A stretch of DNA of 64,000 nt, from positions 930,001 through 994,000 of the forward strand of contig JBGAJN010000002.1 in the NCBI GenBank assembly GCA_044224905.1, read 5' to 3'. Below, in pieces: positions 9,095 to 17,880 of the stretch (position 1 is the stretch's first letter; each line of letters opens with the position of its first letter). The notes below the pieces were generated by a model. The model saw only the letters and a list, made by a program, of their open reading frames with translations. It searched no databases and was not told the origin of the DNA. This DNA is from JBGAJN01 sp044224905. Lineage in GTDB: Bacteria > Verrucomicrobiota > Verrucomicrobiia > Limisphaerales > JBGAJN01. Position numbers and translations under genes: made by a program.

Positions 9095-9778
9095 GTGGCT
9101 TTACGTCCATCCAAAGAAACCATTCCTGCGCAACTTACGGAGCGTTTGTGGTTTCCCGACCCGCGTCGCGCACTGAGTGGCGCACACAATGGCCTGCTCG
9201 CCTTCGACGGTGATCTCTCGGTCGAGCGTTTGTTGCTCGCGTATCGGAGTGGAATTTTTCCGTGGACCGTTAATCCAGTCACGTGGTGGTCGCCTGATCC
9301 GCGCGGGATTTTCGAACTGGGTGAATTCCACGTGTCGCGCAGTCTCGCGCGGACGTTGCGCCGCGCGCCGTTTGAAGTGACGCGGGATCGCGATTTTCGC
9401 GGCGTCATTACGGCGTGCGCGACGCAACCCAGGCGCGGCAGTTGGATCAGCGCGGAATTCATCGACGCCTACACGCGGCTTCACGAAGCTGGTCACGCGC
9501 ACAGCGTCGAATGCTGGCAAAACGGCATGCTCGTTGGCGGGGTTTACGGCGTCTCTGTGGGCGGATTATTCGCGGGGGAATCGATGTTCCATCAAGCGAC
9601 CGACGCGTCGAAGGTGGCGTTGCATCATCTGGTCGAACACCTGCGCGAACGCGGCTTCCTGCTCTTCGACACGCAGATGGTAACGCCGGTAACACTCGCG
9701 CTCGGCGCGAAGGAGATTTCGCGCGAGGACTACTTGCTGAGATTGGCGGAAGCAGTCCGCCAATCGAGTAAGTTCTGA
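9095..9778 (+). CDS. aat: Leucyl/phenylalanyl-tRNA-protein transferase Aat
   Basis: Adds Leu or Phe from aminoacyl-tRNA to proteins with N-terminal Arg or Lys, marking them for ClpS/ClpAP in the N-degron pathway. The 227-residue protein has the family landmarks FPDPRRAL, GLLAFDGDLS, AYRSGIFPW, WWSPDPRGI, the central WISAEFIDAYTRLHEAGHAHSVE (residues 112-134), and GGVYGVSVGGLFAGESMF. The start is GTG 9095, 30 bases after the SET gene stop. An ATG start in this frame would lose the conserved N-terminal part. Confidence 0.95.
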   Translation: MALRPSKETIPAQLTERLWFPDPRRALSGAHNGLLAFDGDLSVERLLLAYRSGIFPWTVNPVTWWSPDPRGIFELGEFHVSRSLARTLRRAPFEVTRDRDFRGVITACATQPRRGSWISAEFIDAYTRLHEAGHAHSVECWQNGMLVGGVYGVSVGGLFAGESMFHQATDASKVALHHLVEHLRERGFLLFDTQMVTPVTLALGAKEISREDYLLRLAEAVRQSSKF

Positions 9779-9793
9779 ATCGTCTTCCTCGGT

Positions 9794-10174
9794 TTAGTCT
9801 CCGAAGGCGAGATAGAGGAGCAGCCCTATGTTGACGAGCGGCACTATCATGAGCAATCCGAGCGCGCCCGATTTGCCACGGGCTTCGCAGATTTTCCACC
9901 ACATCATGATGGCGATGACAAAGTTTACGATAGGAATGAAGAACAGCACGATCATCCAGATCGGCATCTTCGCCACAGTAAGCATGGGCACGAGGTTGGC
10001 GATGGGGATCCAAATCAGCGCCCCGGGTTCATGTCCGGCCTTTTCGCAAATCTTCTTCGTGCAGAAACAGAAGAAGAGGTAGAACGCGAGTCCGATCACT
10101 AACGCAAAGAGGAACCCGATTGCGCCCAGCGCAGAGGATCCCGAGTTTCCTGCCGCAAACGTGACTGATTGCAT
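9794..10174 (-). CDS. DUF5684-like small membrane protein
   Basis: A 126-residue, strongly hydrophobic protein with about four membrane segments. The loop pattern KICEKAGHEPGALIWIPIAN followed by KMPIWMIVLFFIPIVNFV matches DUF5684-type proteins, whose function is unknown. An AAAGGA ribosome binding site lies 8 bases before the ATG, supporting this start. It is transcribed away from the aminotransferase terminator and looks monocistronic. Confidence 0.75.
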   Translation of the reverse strand: MQSVTFAAGNSGSSALGAIGFLFALVIGLAFYLFFCFCTKKICEKAGHEPGALIWIPIANLVPMLTVAKMPIWMIVLFFIPIVNFVIAIMMWWKICEARGKSGALGLLMIVPLVNIGLLLYLAFGD

Positions 10175-10234
10175 GTGTGTCCTTTGGTTTAGGTTGAAGT
10201 TGTCCCGCTCAACGACGGGAGTCTGCTCCAGACG

Positions 10235-10269
10235 AAAAAGCCCGTCCAGCGGTTTTCGCCGGACGGGCT
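10235..10269 (-). terminator. Rho-independent terminator of the aminotransferase gene
   Basis: On the minus strand AGCCCGTCC pairs with GGACGGGCT (9 bp, extended by about 3 bp after one mismatch) and is followed by TTTTTCG. It lies about 20 bases beyond the aminotransferase stop. Confidence 0.85.
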
Positions 10270-10289
10270 GAAGGTGGGTGGGTGGCTGA

Positions 10290-11465
10290 CTATTTCGCCA
10301 GACCGCGCACGAAGTTCTCCATGCGATTCAAGCCCTTCTCGATGTTCGCCATGCTCGTCGCATAGCTGATGCGCAAATACTCATCCGCGCCGAAGGCGAT
10401 GCCGGGGACGGCGGCGACCTTTTCCTGTTCGAGCAAGCGCGCGCAGAAGTCGGCAGATTTCAATCCGAGCTTCGAGATGTTCGGGAAGAGGTAGAAGGCA
10501 CCTTTCGCATTCACGCACGTGATGCCAGGCATCGCGTTGAGACGTTGATGCGCGTAGCTGCGGCGCTTGGAATATTCCGCGAGCCACTTGGGCAAGTGTT
10601 CCTGCGAACCGTTCAACGCCGCCACCGCGCCCTTTTGCGCGAAGCTCGTCGGGTTGCTCGTGCTGTGCGATTGAATCGCGTCGATGGCCTTCGCGATCGG
10701 TTCCGGTGCCGCGAGGAAACCCAAACGCCAACCGGTCATGCTCCACGCCTTCGCGAAGCCGTGCACGACGATCGTGTGGTCATAGTGCGCCTGCGAGAAG
10801 CTCGCCACGGACTTGTGCTTCGCTCCATCGTAGAGGAGGTGTTCGTAGATTTCGTCGCTCATGATGAGCACGTTCTTCTCAACGCAAATATCACCCAGCG
10901 CCTTTACCTCGTCCGGTGTGTAAACCGATCCGGTCGGATTGCTCGGCGAATTCAAAATGAACAAGCGTGTGCGCGGCGTAATCGCGGCGCGAAGTTGTTC
11001 CGGCGTCACCTTGAACTCCGTCTTGTCGCTCGTCGGCAGAATGACCGGCGTGGCGCCGGCGAGCTTCACCATCTCGGGATAACTCAGCCAATACGGCGCG
11101 GGAATGATCACTTCGTCGCCCTCTTCGCACGTGGCGAGAATGACGTTGTAGCACGAGTGTTTGCCGCCGCAGGAGACGATCACTTGCGAGGGCTTGTAGG
11201 TGAGCCCGTTCTCGCGCTTGAACTTGTCGGCGATGGCCTGGCGCAACTCCGGGATGCCCGCGGCTGGCGTGTATTTTGTGAAACCATCGGCCAGCGCCTT
11301 GGCGCAGGCGTCCTTGATGTGCTGCGGCGTATCGAAATCCGGTTCGCCGGCGCCGAAGCCCACGACGTCGATGCCGTCGGCCTTCATTTGCTTGGCCTTC
11401 GAGTCAATGGCGAGGGTCAGCGAAGGCGACAGTGAAGCGGCGCGGCGCGAGATCTTATAGTTCAT
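10290..11465 (-). CDS. Class I/II PLP-dependent aminotransferase (AspC-like)
   Basis: A fold-type I aminotransferase of the subgroup I aspartate aminotransferase kind, cytoplasmic and using pyridoxal phosphate. From ATG 11465 (MNYKISRRAASLSPS) it has about 391 residues, the usual length. Visible motifs are GFGAGEPDFDTP, NSPSNPTG, the DEIYEHLLYDG segment, the PLP-lysine region GFAKAWSMTGWRLGF, and a late LRISYATS with the carboxylate-binding Arg. The frame stays open to 11594 but that extension lacks family resemblance. Aspartate, or a broader aspartate/prephenate specificity, is likely but not provable here. It is divergent from the ABC-F gene across about 140 bases. Confidence 0.93.
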   Translation of the reverse strand: MNYKISRRAASLSPSLTLAIDSKAKQMKADGIDVVGFGAGEPDFDTPQHIKDACAKALADGFTKYTPAAGIPELRQAIADKFKRENGLTYKPSQVIVSCGGKHSCYNVILATCEEGDEVIIPAPYWLSYPEMVKLAGATPVILPTSDKTEFKVTPEQLRAAITPRTRLFILNSPSNPTGSVYTPDEVKALGDICVEKNVLIMSDEIYEHLLYDGAKHKSVASFSQAHYDHTIVVHGFAKAWSMTGWRLGFLAAPEPIAKAIDAIQSHSTSNPTSFAQKGAVAALNGSQEHLPKWLAEYSKRRSYAHQRLNAMPGITCVNAKGAFYLFPNISKLGLKSADFCARLLEQEKVAAVPGIAFGADEYLRISYATSMANIEKGLNRMENFVRGLAK

Positions 11466-11606
11466 AAAAAAGCCGCAAAGGAATAGCGACCGTGGCAACG
11501 GAGCGCAAGAATTAAGTCCGAGGGTTTGGTTGTCTGCGAGGCACCCGAATACTCTCAATCCGCGCTTGCTTGAATTCCTGAACCTCCGCACCATCGCGGG
11601 CTCGAT

Positions 11607-13469
11607 ATGTTAACCATTTCGGATGTCGCGAAATCCTTTGGCGGACGGACGCTGTTTGAAGGCGTCACGTTGCAGGTCAACCGTGAGGATCGCATCGGGC
11701 TCGTCGGACCGAACGGTGCCGGTAAATCCACGCTCTTCAAACTCATCCTTCAAGACGAGTCGCCCGACGAGGGAAAGATCACTTTCGAGCGGGGTATCGT
11801 GGTCGGTTTTTTGCCTCAGGAAAGTGCGCCCGCCGGGAATGAAACCGTGCTTGAGCTGGCCACGCAATCAACAGTTGCCGACGGCCAGACGGTTGCGAAG
11901 GCGAAACGGATTCTGTCGGGGCTGAGTTTTCGCGAATCGGATTTCGATCGGCCTGCGCGGGAGATGAGCGGCGGCTGGGTGATGCGCGCCCACCTTGCAC
12001 GATTGCTCGTTCAGGAGCCCGATCTCTTGATGCTCGACGAACCGACGAACCACCTCGATCTCGAGGCGCTGCTCTGGTTTCAGGAATATCTGAAGGAATA
12101 TCCGGGTGCGATCCTGATGATCTCCCACGATCGTGAGTTTTTGAATCAGCTGGTTAGCAGCATTGTGGAGATCCGGCAGTCGCAGGTGTTTCGTTACGTC
12201 GGAAACTACGACAATTACCTCATTCAGCGCGATGCGGCCGAAGCGCAGCAACTCGCCGCCTATAAAAATCAGCAGAAAGAGATCGCACGCCTGCAGGAAT
12301 TCGCCGACCGCTTTCGCGCGAAGGCCAGCAAGGCGTCGCAGGCGCAGAGCAAACTCAAGCAGATCGAGCGCATGGAGAAAATCGAAGCGCCGACGAGTGA
12401 TGAAAAGAAGGTCAAGTTTGCCTTTCCGCAACCGCAACGCAGTGGACAGCGGGTCATCGCGCTGAAGAACATTCACCACGCCTACGGTGAGAATGTGGTT
12501 TATCGCGGCATTGATTTCGAGGTGGAGCGGGGTTCGCGCATCGTGCTCGTCGGACCGAATGGTGCGGGCAAGTCAACGTTGCTGAAGATCCTTGGTGGCG
12601 CGCTGCCCGTTCAAAGCGGGGAGCGCACGCTCGGCCATAATGCCAAGGCCGGATATTATTCCCAGTATCGCGTCGAAATGCTGCAGCCCGATCGCACGGT
12701 GCTCGACGAGGGATTGGATACGCCGCAGCGCGTTACGGAACAATTCGTCCGCACGGTGCTGGGCAGTTTCCTTTTTCGCGGCGACGACGTCTTCAAAAAG
12801 GTTGGTGTCCTAAGCGGTGGTGAGAAGAGCCGGTTGGCGCTGGTGAAATTGTTGCTCGATCCGCCGAACTTCCTGTTGATGGATGAACCGACGACGCACC
12901 TCGACATGCCGAGCATCGACGCGCTGGTCGGCGCTTTGCAGCAGTTCGAAGGAACGGTTGTCTTCATCAGCCACGATGTTTATTTCATTCGCTCCATTGC
13001 CAAGAGCGTGGTTCATGTCAACGCGGGCAAGTTAACCCATTACGCCGGGGACTATCAGTATTATCTCGACCGTACCTCCGCGACCTCTGCGCGCGCGGCG
13101 CTTACTTCTGCCGGAAGCAATGGGCAGGCGAATTCGAAAGGCGGCGGTGGCGCACCTCGTTTGACGGGCGTGGATCGGAAGGAACAGAAGCGTCTGGAAG
13201 CCGAGGAGCGGCAGGCAAAATCCAAGGCCCGGCGCGATGCTCAACAACGCGTGACACAATTGGAGAAGGACATTGCCGCTTTGGAACTGCAGCAGCAGCA
13301 ACTCACCGACGAGTTGGAAAAGCCGTCGACCTATGAGAAGGCTGGTGCCGCAATGCACATCAACCGGGAGCTGTCTACGGCGATGACCAAGTTGGAGGAG
13401 TTGAATGCCGCATGGGAAGTTGCGTCGGCGAAATTGGTGGAGTTGGGTGGAGCGCCTGGTAGCGAGTAG
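11607..13469 (+). CDS. ABC-F family ATP-binding protein
   Basis: A 620-residue soluble protein with two ABC ATPase domains and no membrane part, the ABC-F layout of translation factors such as Uup and EttA. Domain 1 has Walker A GPNGAGKST near residue 36, a signature region MSGGWVMRAHLARLL and Walker B LLMLDEPTNHLDL. A charged linker of about 80 residues follows (AYKNQQKEIARLQEF). Domain 2 repeats GPNGAGKST, LSGGEKSRLALVKLL and FLLMDEPTTHLDM. The C-terminus (about 525-615) is a predicted coiled coil rich in Lys, Glu and Gln, as in Uup-like members. It probably acts on ribosomes. I cannot tell housekeeping from antibiotic-resistance roles. It is convergent with the next gene, 6 bases away. Confidence 0.93.
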   Translation: MLTISDVAKSFGGRTLFEGVTLQVNREDRIGLVGPNGAGKSTLFKLILQDESPDEGKITFERGIVVGFLPQESAPAGNETVLELATQSTVADGQTVAKAKRILSGLSFRESDFDRPAREMSGGWVMRAHLARLLVQEPDLLMLDEPTNHLDLEALLWFQEYLKEYPGAILMISHDREFLNQLVSSIVEIRQSQVFRYVGNYDNYLIQRDAAEAQQLAAYKNQQKEIARLQEFADRFRAKASKASQAQSKLKQIERMEKIEAPTSDEKKVKFAFPQPQRSGQRVIALKNIHHAYGENVVYRGIDFEVERGSRIVLVGPNGAGKSTLLKILGGALPVQSGERTLGHNAKAGYYSQYRVEMLQPDRTVLDEGLDTPQRVTEQFVRTVLGSFLFRGDDVFKKVGVLSGGEKSRLALVKLLLDPPNFLLMDEPTTHLDMPSIDALVGALQQFEGTVVFISHDVYFIRSIAKSVVHVNAGKLTHYAGDYQYYLDRTSATSARAALTSAGSNGQANSKGGGGAPRLTGVDRKEQKRLEAEERQAKSKARRDAQQRVTQLEKDIAALELQQQQLTDELEKPSTYEKAGAAMHINRELSTAMTKLEELNAAWEVASAKLVELGGAPGSE

Positions 13470-13475
13470 GTCCGG

Positions 13476-15254
13476 TCATTGGCCCGCCGGGACAGCCGCG
13501 CGGTCGCCGCGGAGAACGGCGGACGCTTTTTCGATGTCTGCTTTCACGTCGCGACTGATCACCACGCGACGGAGGTGATTTAACAATTGTTGCCCCGACT
13601 CGCCGCGGCCTTCGTCGCGAAGTTGCAGCGCTCGCGCAATGATTTGTTTCGTGGCCGACGAATCCATTTCCAGCGCCGTCAAAAATGATTTCCACGCGTC
13701 TTCCTCGGCGCCCAGTTCGAAGGAGCGAAAGCCCTGATGAAGGAATCCTCTCACGTCTTTGGGCATTGTTTCCTCGGCGAGTTTCTTGCGCTGCGCCCAG
13801 TTTTCTAACCATTCCACGCGGCGCCTTCCGTTCGTAAAGTAGGTGGCGTCGAGGCGTTGCAGGTGTCGGTGATATTCGCTCCGTCGTTTCTCGGCGGGCA
13901 ACGGCGACGCGTCGGGCAGCAGCCGCATTTCGAGCGTTCGAGCGGCGACAGCTTGAGCAATTTGTTGGTTGCCTCCGATCGTCGGATGCACGTGATCGAC
14001 GTAGAGATCGTTCCCGGGAAGGCGATCGGGTGACAGCGCTTCGAGGATGCTGCGAGCATCGACGAGCGGCGTGGAAGTCTCCGCTGCGATCTTGTGTTGC
14101 AACTGATAAACCTCGTCGAGCATCCGCAATGGGCAAATGTCTTGATCTTTGGCGCGGAGGTAATGCTCGCGAGCCGGCTCAACTCGTCCGAGGCGATCAA
14201 GCAGGCGTGCGATGCGAAAATTGAGCAACGCGTGCTCGCTGTCGATTGCCGCGGCTTTTTCGTAGAGTGCCAGAGCGGCTTGCGGATCTTTTGATTCGGC
14301 CGCGGCCGCAGCGTCGAAATCCGATTGCCAGCGAGCCTCTGCCTCCGGACCGAGGTCGCTTTTGTGCTCGGACTTGTATGGCGGGCAATCGCGAAGATTG
14401 GAACCGAGGGTGACCAGAATTAACGGTGTTTTCGCGCCGCGACAATCGGCGATCATGGCGCGCAGGGAGTCCTCGAATTGATTGACAACCTGGCGGTGCC
14501 ACTCGTCATCGCGGTGATACGACGCATAGCCGGAACGGGCGTCGTCGAGTCGCGCATTCACTTCGGTCGAGAGCGTGGAGGTGACCGGTGGTGGAGCGGT
14601 AAGAGAGTTGTGTTGTTCGCGATTGAGCCAATTGCGAACGATCATCGCAGAGCGGAGTGAAAAAAATTTCTCCTCCAAGGATCGCCGGAAGCCCGACTGA
14701 ACCTTGATGCGCTGATATGTCCGGTCTTCCAAGAACTCGTTCTCACCCGTCGCGACGACGATGAGGTCGGGTTGATACTTCATTACCTCACGGACGATGG
14801 GGGCGAGGCGGTAGCTGGCGTAGGAAATGCCCCCGCAATTCACTGCTTCAATGGCCCGTCCGGGTGCGCTGGCTGCGAGTTCGAGTTCCAGCCATTTGGG
14901 AAACGCCGTGTCGCTCAAATACGGGTGACCAAAGACCGTTGAACCGCCGAAGCAAAAAACGCGAAAGCCGTTGGTTGGTTTGATTGCTGCAAAATGTTGC
15001 GGATTAAAAAACGGCTCGCGTGCGCGTGCTGTTTGGAAAACGTCACCGGATTTCTCGAACAAGGTTTGTTGCCGATTAAAACCGGCGAGGGGATCCGCTT
15101 GGTCGGTGGGTTTGGCCAGATTGAAGACGCGAAGGCTGATTTCCAAGGCCACAAGCGGAAGCAGTCCAAAGAGAACGGCGGCGAGGCGAAACCCGAGCTT
15201 GCGAGTGCTTGAGGCGGTTTCGCGCGGGCGCGGATTTGACGTTTTTTCGTTCAC
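13476..15254 (-). CDS. SGNH/GDSL-type hydrolase fused to TPR-like helices
   Basis: A 592-residue protein with an N-terminal membrane anchor at about 22-42 (FRLAAVLFGLLPLVALEISL). The SGNH part has FCFGGSTVFG (block I), VNCGGISYAS, the GENEF block at about 171-175, and the Asp/His dyad in DHVHPTIGGNQQ. Between these, about residues 285-370, lie TPR-like repeats (AALALYEKAAAIDSEHALLN, ARLLDRLGRVEPAREHY). A further helical tail follows the hydrolase. Such large SGNH/TPR proteins are common in verrucomicrobia and planctomycetes. A role in acylating or deacylating surface polysaccharide is plausible, but the substrate is unknown. Confidence 0.8.
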   Translation of the reverse strand: MNEKTSNPRPRETASSTRKLGFRLAAVLFGLLPLVALEISLRVFNLAKPTDQADPLAGFNRQQTLFEKSGDVFQTARAREPFFNPQHFAAIKPTNGFRVFCFGGSTVFGHPYLSDTAFPKWLELELAASAPGRAIEAVNCGGISYASYRLAPIVREVMKYQPDLIVVATGENEFLEDRTYQRIKVQSGFRRSLEEKFFSLRSAMIVRNWLNREQHNSLTAPPPVTSTLSTEVNARLDDARSGYASYHRDDEWHRQVVNQFEDSLRAMIADCRGAKTPLILVTLGSNLRDCPPYKSEHKSDLGPEAEARWQSDFDAAAAAESKDPQAALALYEKAAAIDSEHALLNFRIARLLDRLGRVEPAREHYLRAKDQDICPLRMLDEVYQLQHKIAAETSTPLVDARSILEALSPDRLPGNDLYVDHVHPTIGGNQQIAQAVAARTLEMRLLPDASPLPAEKRRSEYHRHLQRLDATYFTNGRRRVEWLENWAQRKKLAEETMPKDVRGFLHQGFRSFELGAEEDAWKSFLTALEMDSSATKQIIARALQLRDEGRGESGQQLLNHLRRVVISRDVKADIEKASAVLRGDRAAVPAGQ

Positions 15255-15332
15255 GGATTCGCCTGCAAGTTGCCACTGCGATGAAAGAATTGCGATGCTT
15301 CTATTGTGCTGAAGCGTTAAGATCGCGCTTGC

Positions 15333-16205
15333 ATGAGTGAGAACTCAAACTTGTCAGACCGGGTTGCCAATTTGGAGAGGATCGTTGCGGAGAAATCGCC
15401 CAGCCGCGGGCGGCGGGCGGCTCCCTGGGCGATTTTGCTCTTACTCGCTTTGGTGACGGCGAACTTATTCCTTCTCTGGCGCGCGCCAAGTTCCGGGCGG
15501 CAATCAGGGATGGAACATGATTTTTGGGTGATCGGGCACGCTTCGTATCCGGCGCGGGATCGCGGGGCCGCGTTTGCAAATCTGGTGAGTGTGGGAAACC
15601 GGGAGTGGCGCGGCGCCCATCTTGAAGGTTTGAATTTGGATGGCGGCAATCTGGCGAATGCCGATTTGTCCGGAGCAGATTTTCAGCGGAGCAGCTTCGT
15701 CCACGCGGTACTCGTGAGCGCCAAGTTTTCTCGGAGTAAACTGCAGCAGGCAGACTTTACTGACGCGGATTTGTCAGGTGCTGATTTGGCGGCCGCTCAG
15801 TTGCTGAAAGCTCGATTGGCGTGCGCTCAATTGCGTCGAGCGAACTTGCGCGGCGCGGTGCTGGAACAAGTGGAGGCTCAACGGGCGTTATTGCCGGCCG
15901 CAAATCTGAGTGAGGCGGTCTTGCTGATGGCCAATTTAAGTGAAGCCAATCTCTCTGGGGCAGATCTCACTGGCGCGAGTTTGGAGGCGGCTGTTTTGAA
16001 GGGGGCTAACCTTTCTTTGGCACGTCTCTCCGGTGCTAATATCAAAGACGCTGATTTCAGTGACTGCAATTGGTGGCGCGCTCGTGGCTTGAGCGCCGTT
16101 CAACTTGCCCAATTGATCAAAGCTTATGCTCCGACGGAAACCGCTCCGCATGCTCTGCGGCAGGATTTCGACGCGTGGGTTAAATCAGTCGGAGCGCCGA
16201 AGTAG
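15333..16205 (+). CDS. Membrane-anchored pentapeptide-repeat protein
   Basis: A 290-residue protein. Residues about 30-50 form a membrane helix (APWAILLLLALVTANLFLLW). From about residue 88 there are roughly 30 pentapeptide units of A(N/D)LSx type (NLDGGNLANADLSGADF, and later LSEANLSGADLTGASLEAA), which fold as a right-handed quadrilateral beta-helix. A short non-repeat C-terminal tail follows. No function can be assigned; the anchor plus beta-helix suggests a surface or periplasmic scaffold. The end of the gene, including its stop codon, is duplicated in tandem (see 16182-16229). Confidence 0.85.
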   Translation: MSENSNLSDRVANLERIVAEKSPSRGRRAAPWAILLLLALVTANLFLLWRAPSSGRQSGMEHDFWVIGHASYPARDRGAAFANLVSVGNREWRGAHLEGLNLDGGNLANADLSGADFQRSSFVHAVLVSAKFSRSKLQQADFTDADLSGADLAAAQLLKARLACAQLRRANLRGAVLEQVEAQRALLPAANLSEAVLLMANLSEANLSGADLTGASLEAAVLKGANLSLARLSGANIKDADFSDCNWWRARGLSAVQLAQLIKAYAPTETAPHALRQDFDAWVKSVGAPK

Positions 16206-16229
16206 AAATCAGTCGGAGCGCCGAAGTAG
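16182..16229 (+). repeat. Exact 24-bp tandem duplication across the pentapeptide-gene stop codon
   Basis: A 24-base unit at 16182-16205, beginning AAATCAGTCGG and ending CCGAAGTAG, is repeated without a mismatch at 16206-16229. The first copy encodes the last seven residues and the stop. The second lies wholly in the 3' untranslated region. Confidence 0.95.
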
Positions 16230-16286
16230 CACAGCGATGTTATGATCAAGAGTCTGGACTTTGACGTGCCGTCACACGCTCAAAGC

Positions 16287-16994
16287 TTATTTTGAATTGG
16301 CGCGGGATGTTTTTCGTTTTGCCCGAACAACATGCGCCGTTCCAAGGCCGATACCCATCAGGAAAAGGGTTGTTGTCGGCTCAGGCACCGGTGCGGTTAG
16401 AGAGGCTCCGAAGCTCGTGTTGCCGGCATCGGTGTGGGTAATCGTGATGACTTGAGAGAGTGAATAGGTTGAAATTTGCCCTGGCGGTGGCGGGTTGGTG
16501 CCAACCGCAAAATAACCTAGAATAGACGCAGAGAACGGTGTTCCGAATATCAAGCCCGTGTTGGCAATTTGGCTGCCGCCTTGCAGGGTGATGTAATTGA
16601 TTGTGGGATTGCTTCCATCTTGTGTTCCGCCGATTTCGGAAATCGCGAACACGGGGAGAGCGGCAAAGTCGGTGTCGGTGAATGTGATCGTTAGTACTCC
16701 TGCGCCGACGGAGTGATTGACTCCGCTTAGGCTCATGCGCGGGTCTGTCGTAGTGCCTAGAGACGGCTGCGTAAAGCCACTTGCTACATTCACGTCCCAG
16801 ACTCCAATTGAGCCGTTCCATGTGACGATACCTGCCCCTGGGGTGCTGTCGTTGGGGTCATCATCGACGACTGTCAACGTGGTGGATCCGTCGAAGATGC
16901 TGAGTGTGGTAATTGCGTTGGAGCTTTGTGTGGCGAGGAGGCTTAAAGCAAACAACGTTGAAATGGTGGTGAGTCTAGTCACGCAGTTTTTCAT
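16287..16994 (-). CDS. PEP-CTERM-tagged exported protein, paralogue of the upstream gene
   Basis: From ATG 16994 (MKNCVTRLTTISTLFALSLL) it has about 235 residues: a Sec signal peptide, a Thr/Ser/Gly-rich beta-type body, and a C-terminal PEP-CTERM signal (VPEPTTTLFLMGIGLGTA, then basic RAKRKTSR). Such tags direct exosortase cleavage and surface attachment. The body is clearly related to the protein encoded just upstream (17151-17813): both share SLFD/LFD near the N-terminus, TVVD, a GVWxVNV motif, TxPxLG, ITFTDTxF, and ITxxHTxAGNTSF before the tag. No enzymatic motif is visible. It follows the upstream gene's terminator, and I see no sigma-54 element of its own. Confidence 0.85.
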   Translation of the reverse strand: MKNCVTRLTTISTLFALSLLATQSSNAITTLSIFDGSTTLTVVDDDPNDSTPGAGIVTWNGSIGVWDVNVASGFTQPSLGTTTDPRMSLSGVNHSVGAGVLTITFTDTDFAALPVFAISEIGGTQDGSNPTINYITLQGGSQIANTGLIFGTPFSASILGYFAVGTNPPPPGQISTYSLSQVITITHTDAGNTSFGASLTAPVPEPTTTLFLMGIGLGTAHVVRAKRKTSRANSK

Positions 16995-17088
16995 AGGAAA
17001 ATCTTTCGATAACGAACGGTACTTGCATGCTACCTGATTTAATCTTAACCAGAACCTAAATCGTGTTAGTCCAGTGTTGTCACTATGC

Positions 17089-17125
17089 AAAAAAACCAAG
17101 GCAGGACATTGGTGTCCTGCCTTGG
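17089..17125 (-). terminator. Strong rho-independent terminator after the VPDGG-tagged gene
   Basis: CCAAGGCAGGACA at 17096-17108 and its perfect complement at 17113-17125 form a 13-bp stem with a 4-base loop. On the minus strand it is followed by seven T residues. It lies 25 bases past the stop at 17151 and separates the two tagged paralogues. Confidence 0.93.
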
Positions 17126-17130
17126 CATAT

Positions 17131-17851
17131 TTAAGGAACGTGATTCTTGATTAGGCCATGAACTTACGGCGGAGGCCTTCGACCCCGAGCAGGCCCATGC
17201 CGAGCAGGGCGGCGGTCATGCCACCATCCGGAACAGTGAGCGTCGCATCGAAGCTGGTATTGCCAGCGCCGGTATGAACGATCGTGATCTGCTGGGACAG
17301 CGAGTAGTTAGCCGAAGGCGTGGTCGGTGCGCTCGCGACGCCAGCGAATGGCGTTGTATTGGCGCTAATCGAAGTCAGCAAGTTGGTGTTCTGGAACGTC
17401 TTGTAGGTAATCGAGCTGCCAGCAGGACCGCCAAGAGTGCCGCCGATCGTCGCATAAGCCGAACCGCCAGCAGGGGTATTGAAGCCAGTGTCCGTGAACG
17501 TGATGATCAGGGTTCCAGCAGCGGAGGAATTGTCAATGGAGTTCAAATCCATCGACGGGCTCGTTGAAGATCCAAGGATAGGCTTGGTGAGACCGGTAGA
17601 GACGTTAACGGTCCAAACGCCAAGACTTCCAATGAATGTCACAGCACCAGCTGCAGCATTTGCGTCACCGAGGCCACCATCAACTACGGTCACTGATGTC
17701 GACGAAGCAACGTCGAACAGGGTAATGCTGGGAACAGCGCTGGAGCGTTCAGCCGCGAGGGCCAGAGCGCAAGCAGTTGCTGCCACCATTGCGAATTTTT
17801 TTGAGTTTTTCATATTAGGTTTTTCGTTTTTTCTGTCGTCACGTTCCTTAA
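17131..17851. repeat. 13-bp inverted repeat flanking the VPDGG-tagged gene
   Basis: TTAAGGAACGTGA at 17131-17143 and TCACGTTCCTTAA at 17839-17851 are perfect reverse complements. One copy lies in the predicted 5' UTR and the other in the 3' UTR of the gene at 17151-17813. Confidence 0.7.
17151..17813 (-). CDS. VPDGG-CTERM (VPDSG-like) exported protein
   Basis: A 220-residue exported protein: signal peptide (KKFAMVAATACALALAAE), a small-residue-rich beta-type body, and the C-terminal tag VPDGGMTAALLGMGLLG followed by LRRKFMA. The tag matches the VPDSG-CTERM class described in verrucomicrobia, which pairs with exosortase C, rather than the common PEP-CTERM. The body is paralogous to 16287-16994, whose tag is VPEP. 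No catalytic motif is visible; a surface or matrix protein is likely. A near-consensus sigma-54 promoter lies upstream at 17881-17899, a terminator lies downstream, and a 13-bp inverted repeat flanks the gene. Confidence 0.88.
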   Translation of the reverse strand: MKNSKKFAMVAATACALALAAERSSAVPSITLFDVASSTSVTVVDGGLGDANAAAGAVTFIGSLGVWTVNVSTGLTKPILGSSTSPSMDLNSIDNSSAAGTLIITFTDTGFNTPAGGSAYATIGGTLGGPAGSSITYKTFQNTNLLTSISANTTPFAGVASAPTTPSANYSLSQQITIVHTGAGNTSFDATLTVPDGGMTAALLGMGLLGVEGLRRKFMA

Positions 17852-17880
17852 CCGAATCGTTATCCGACTTCTGTGACCTT

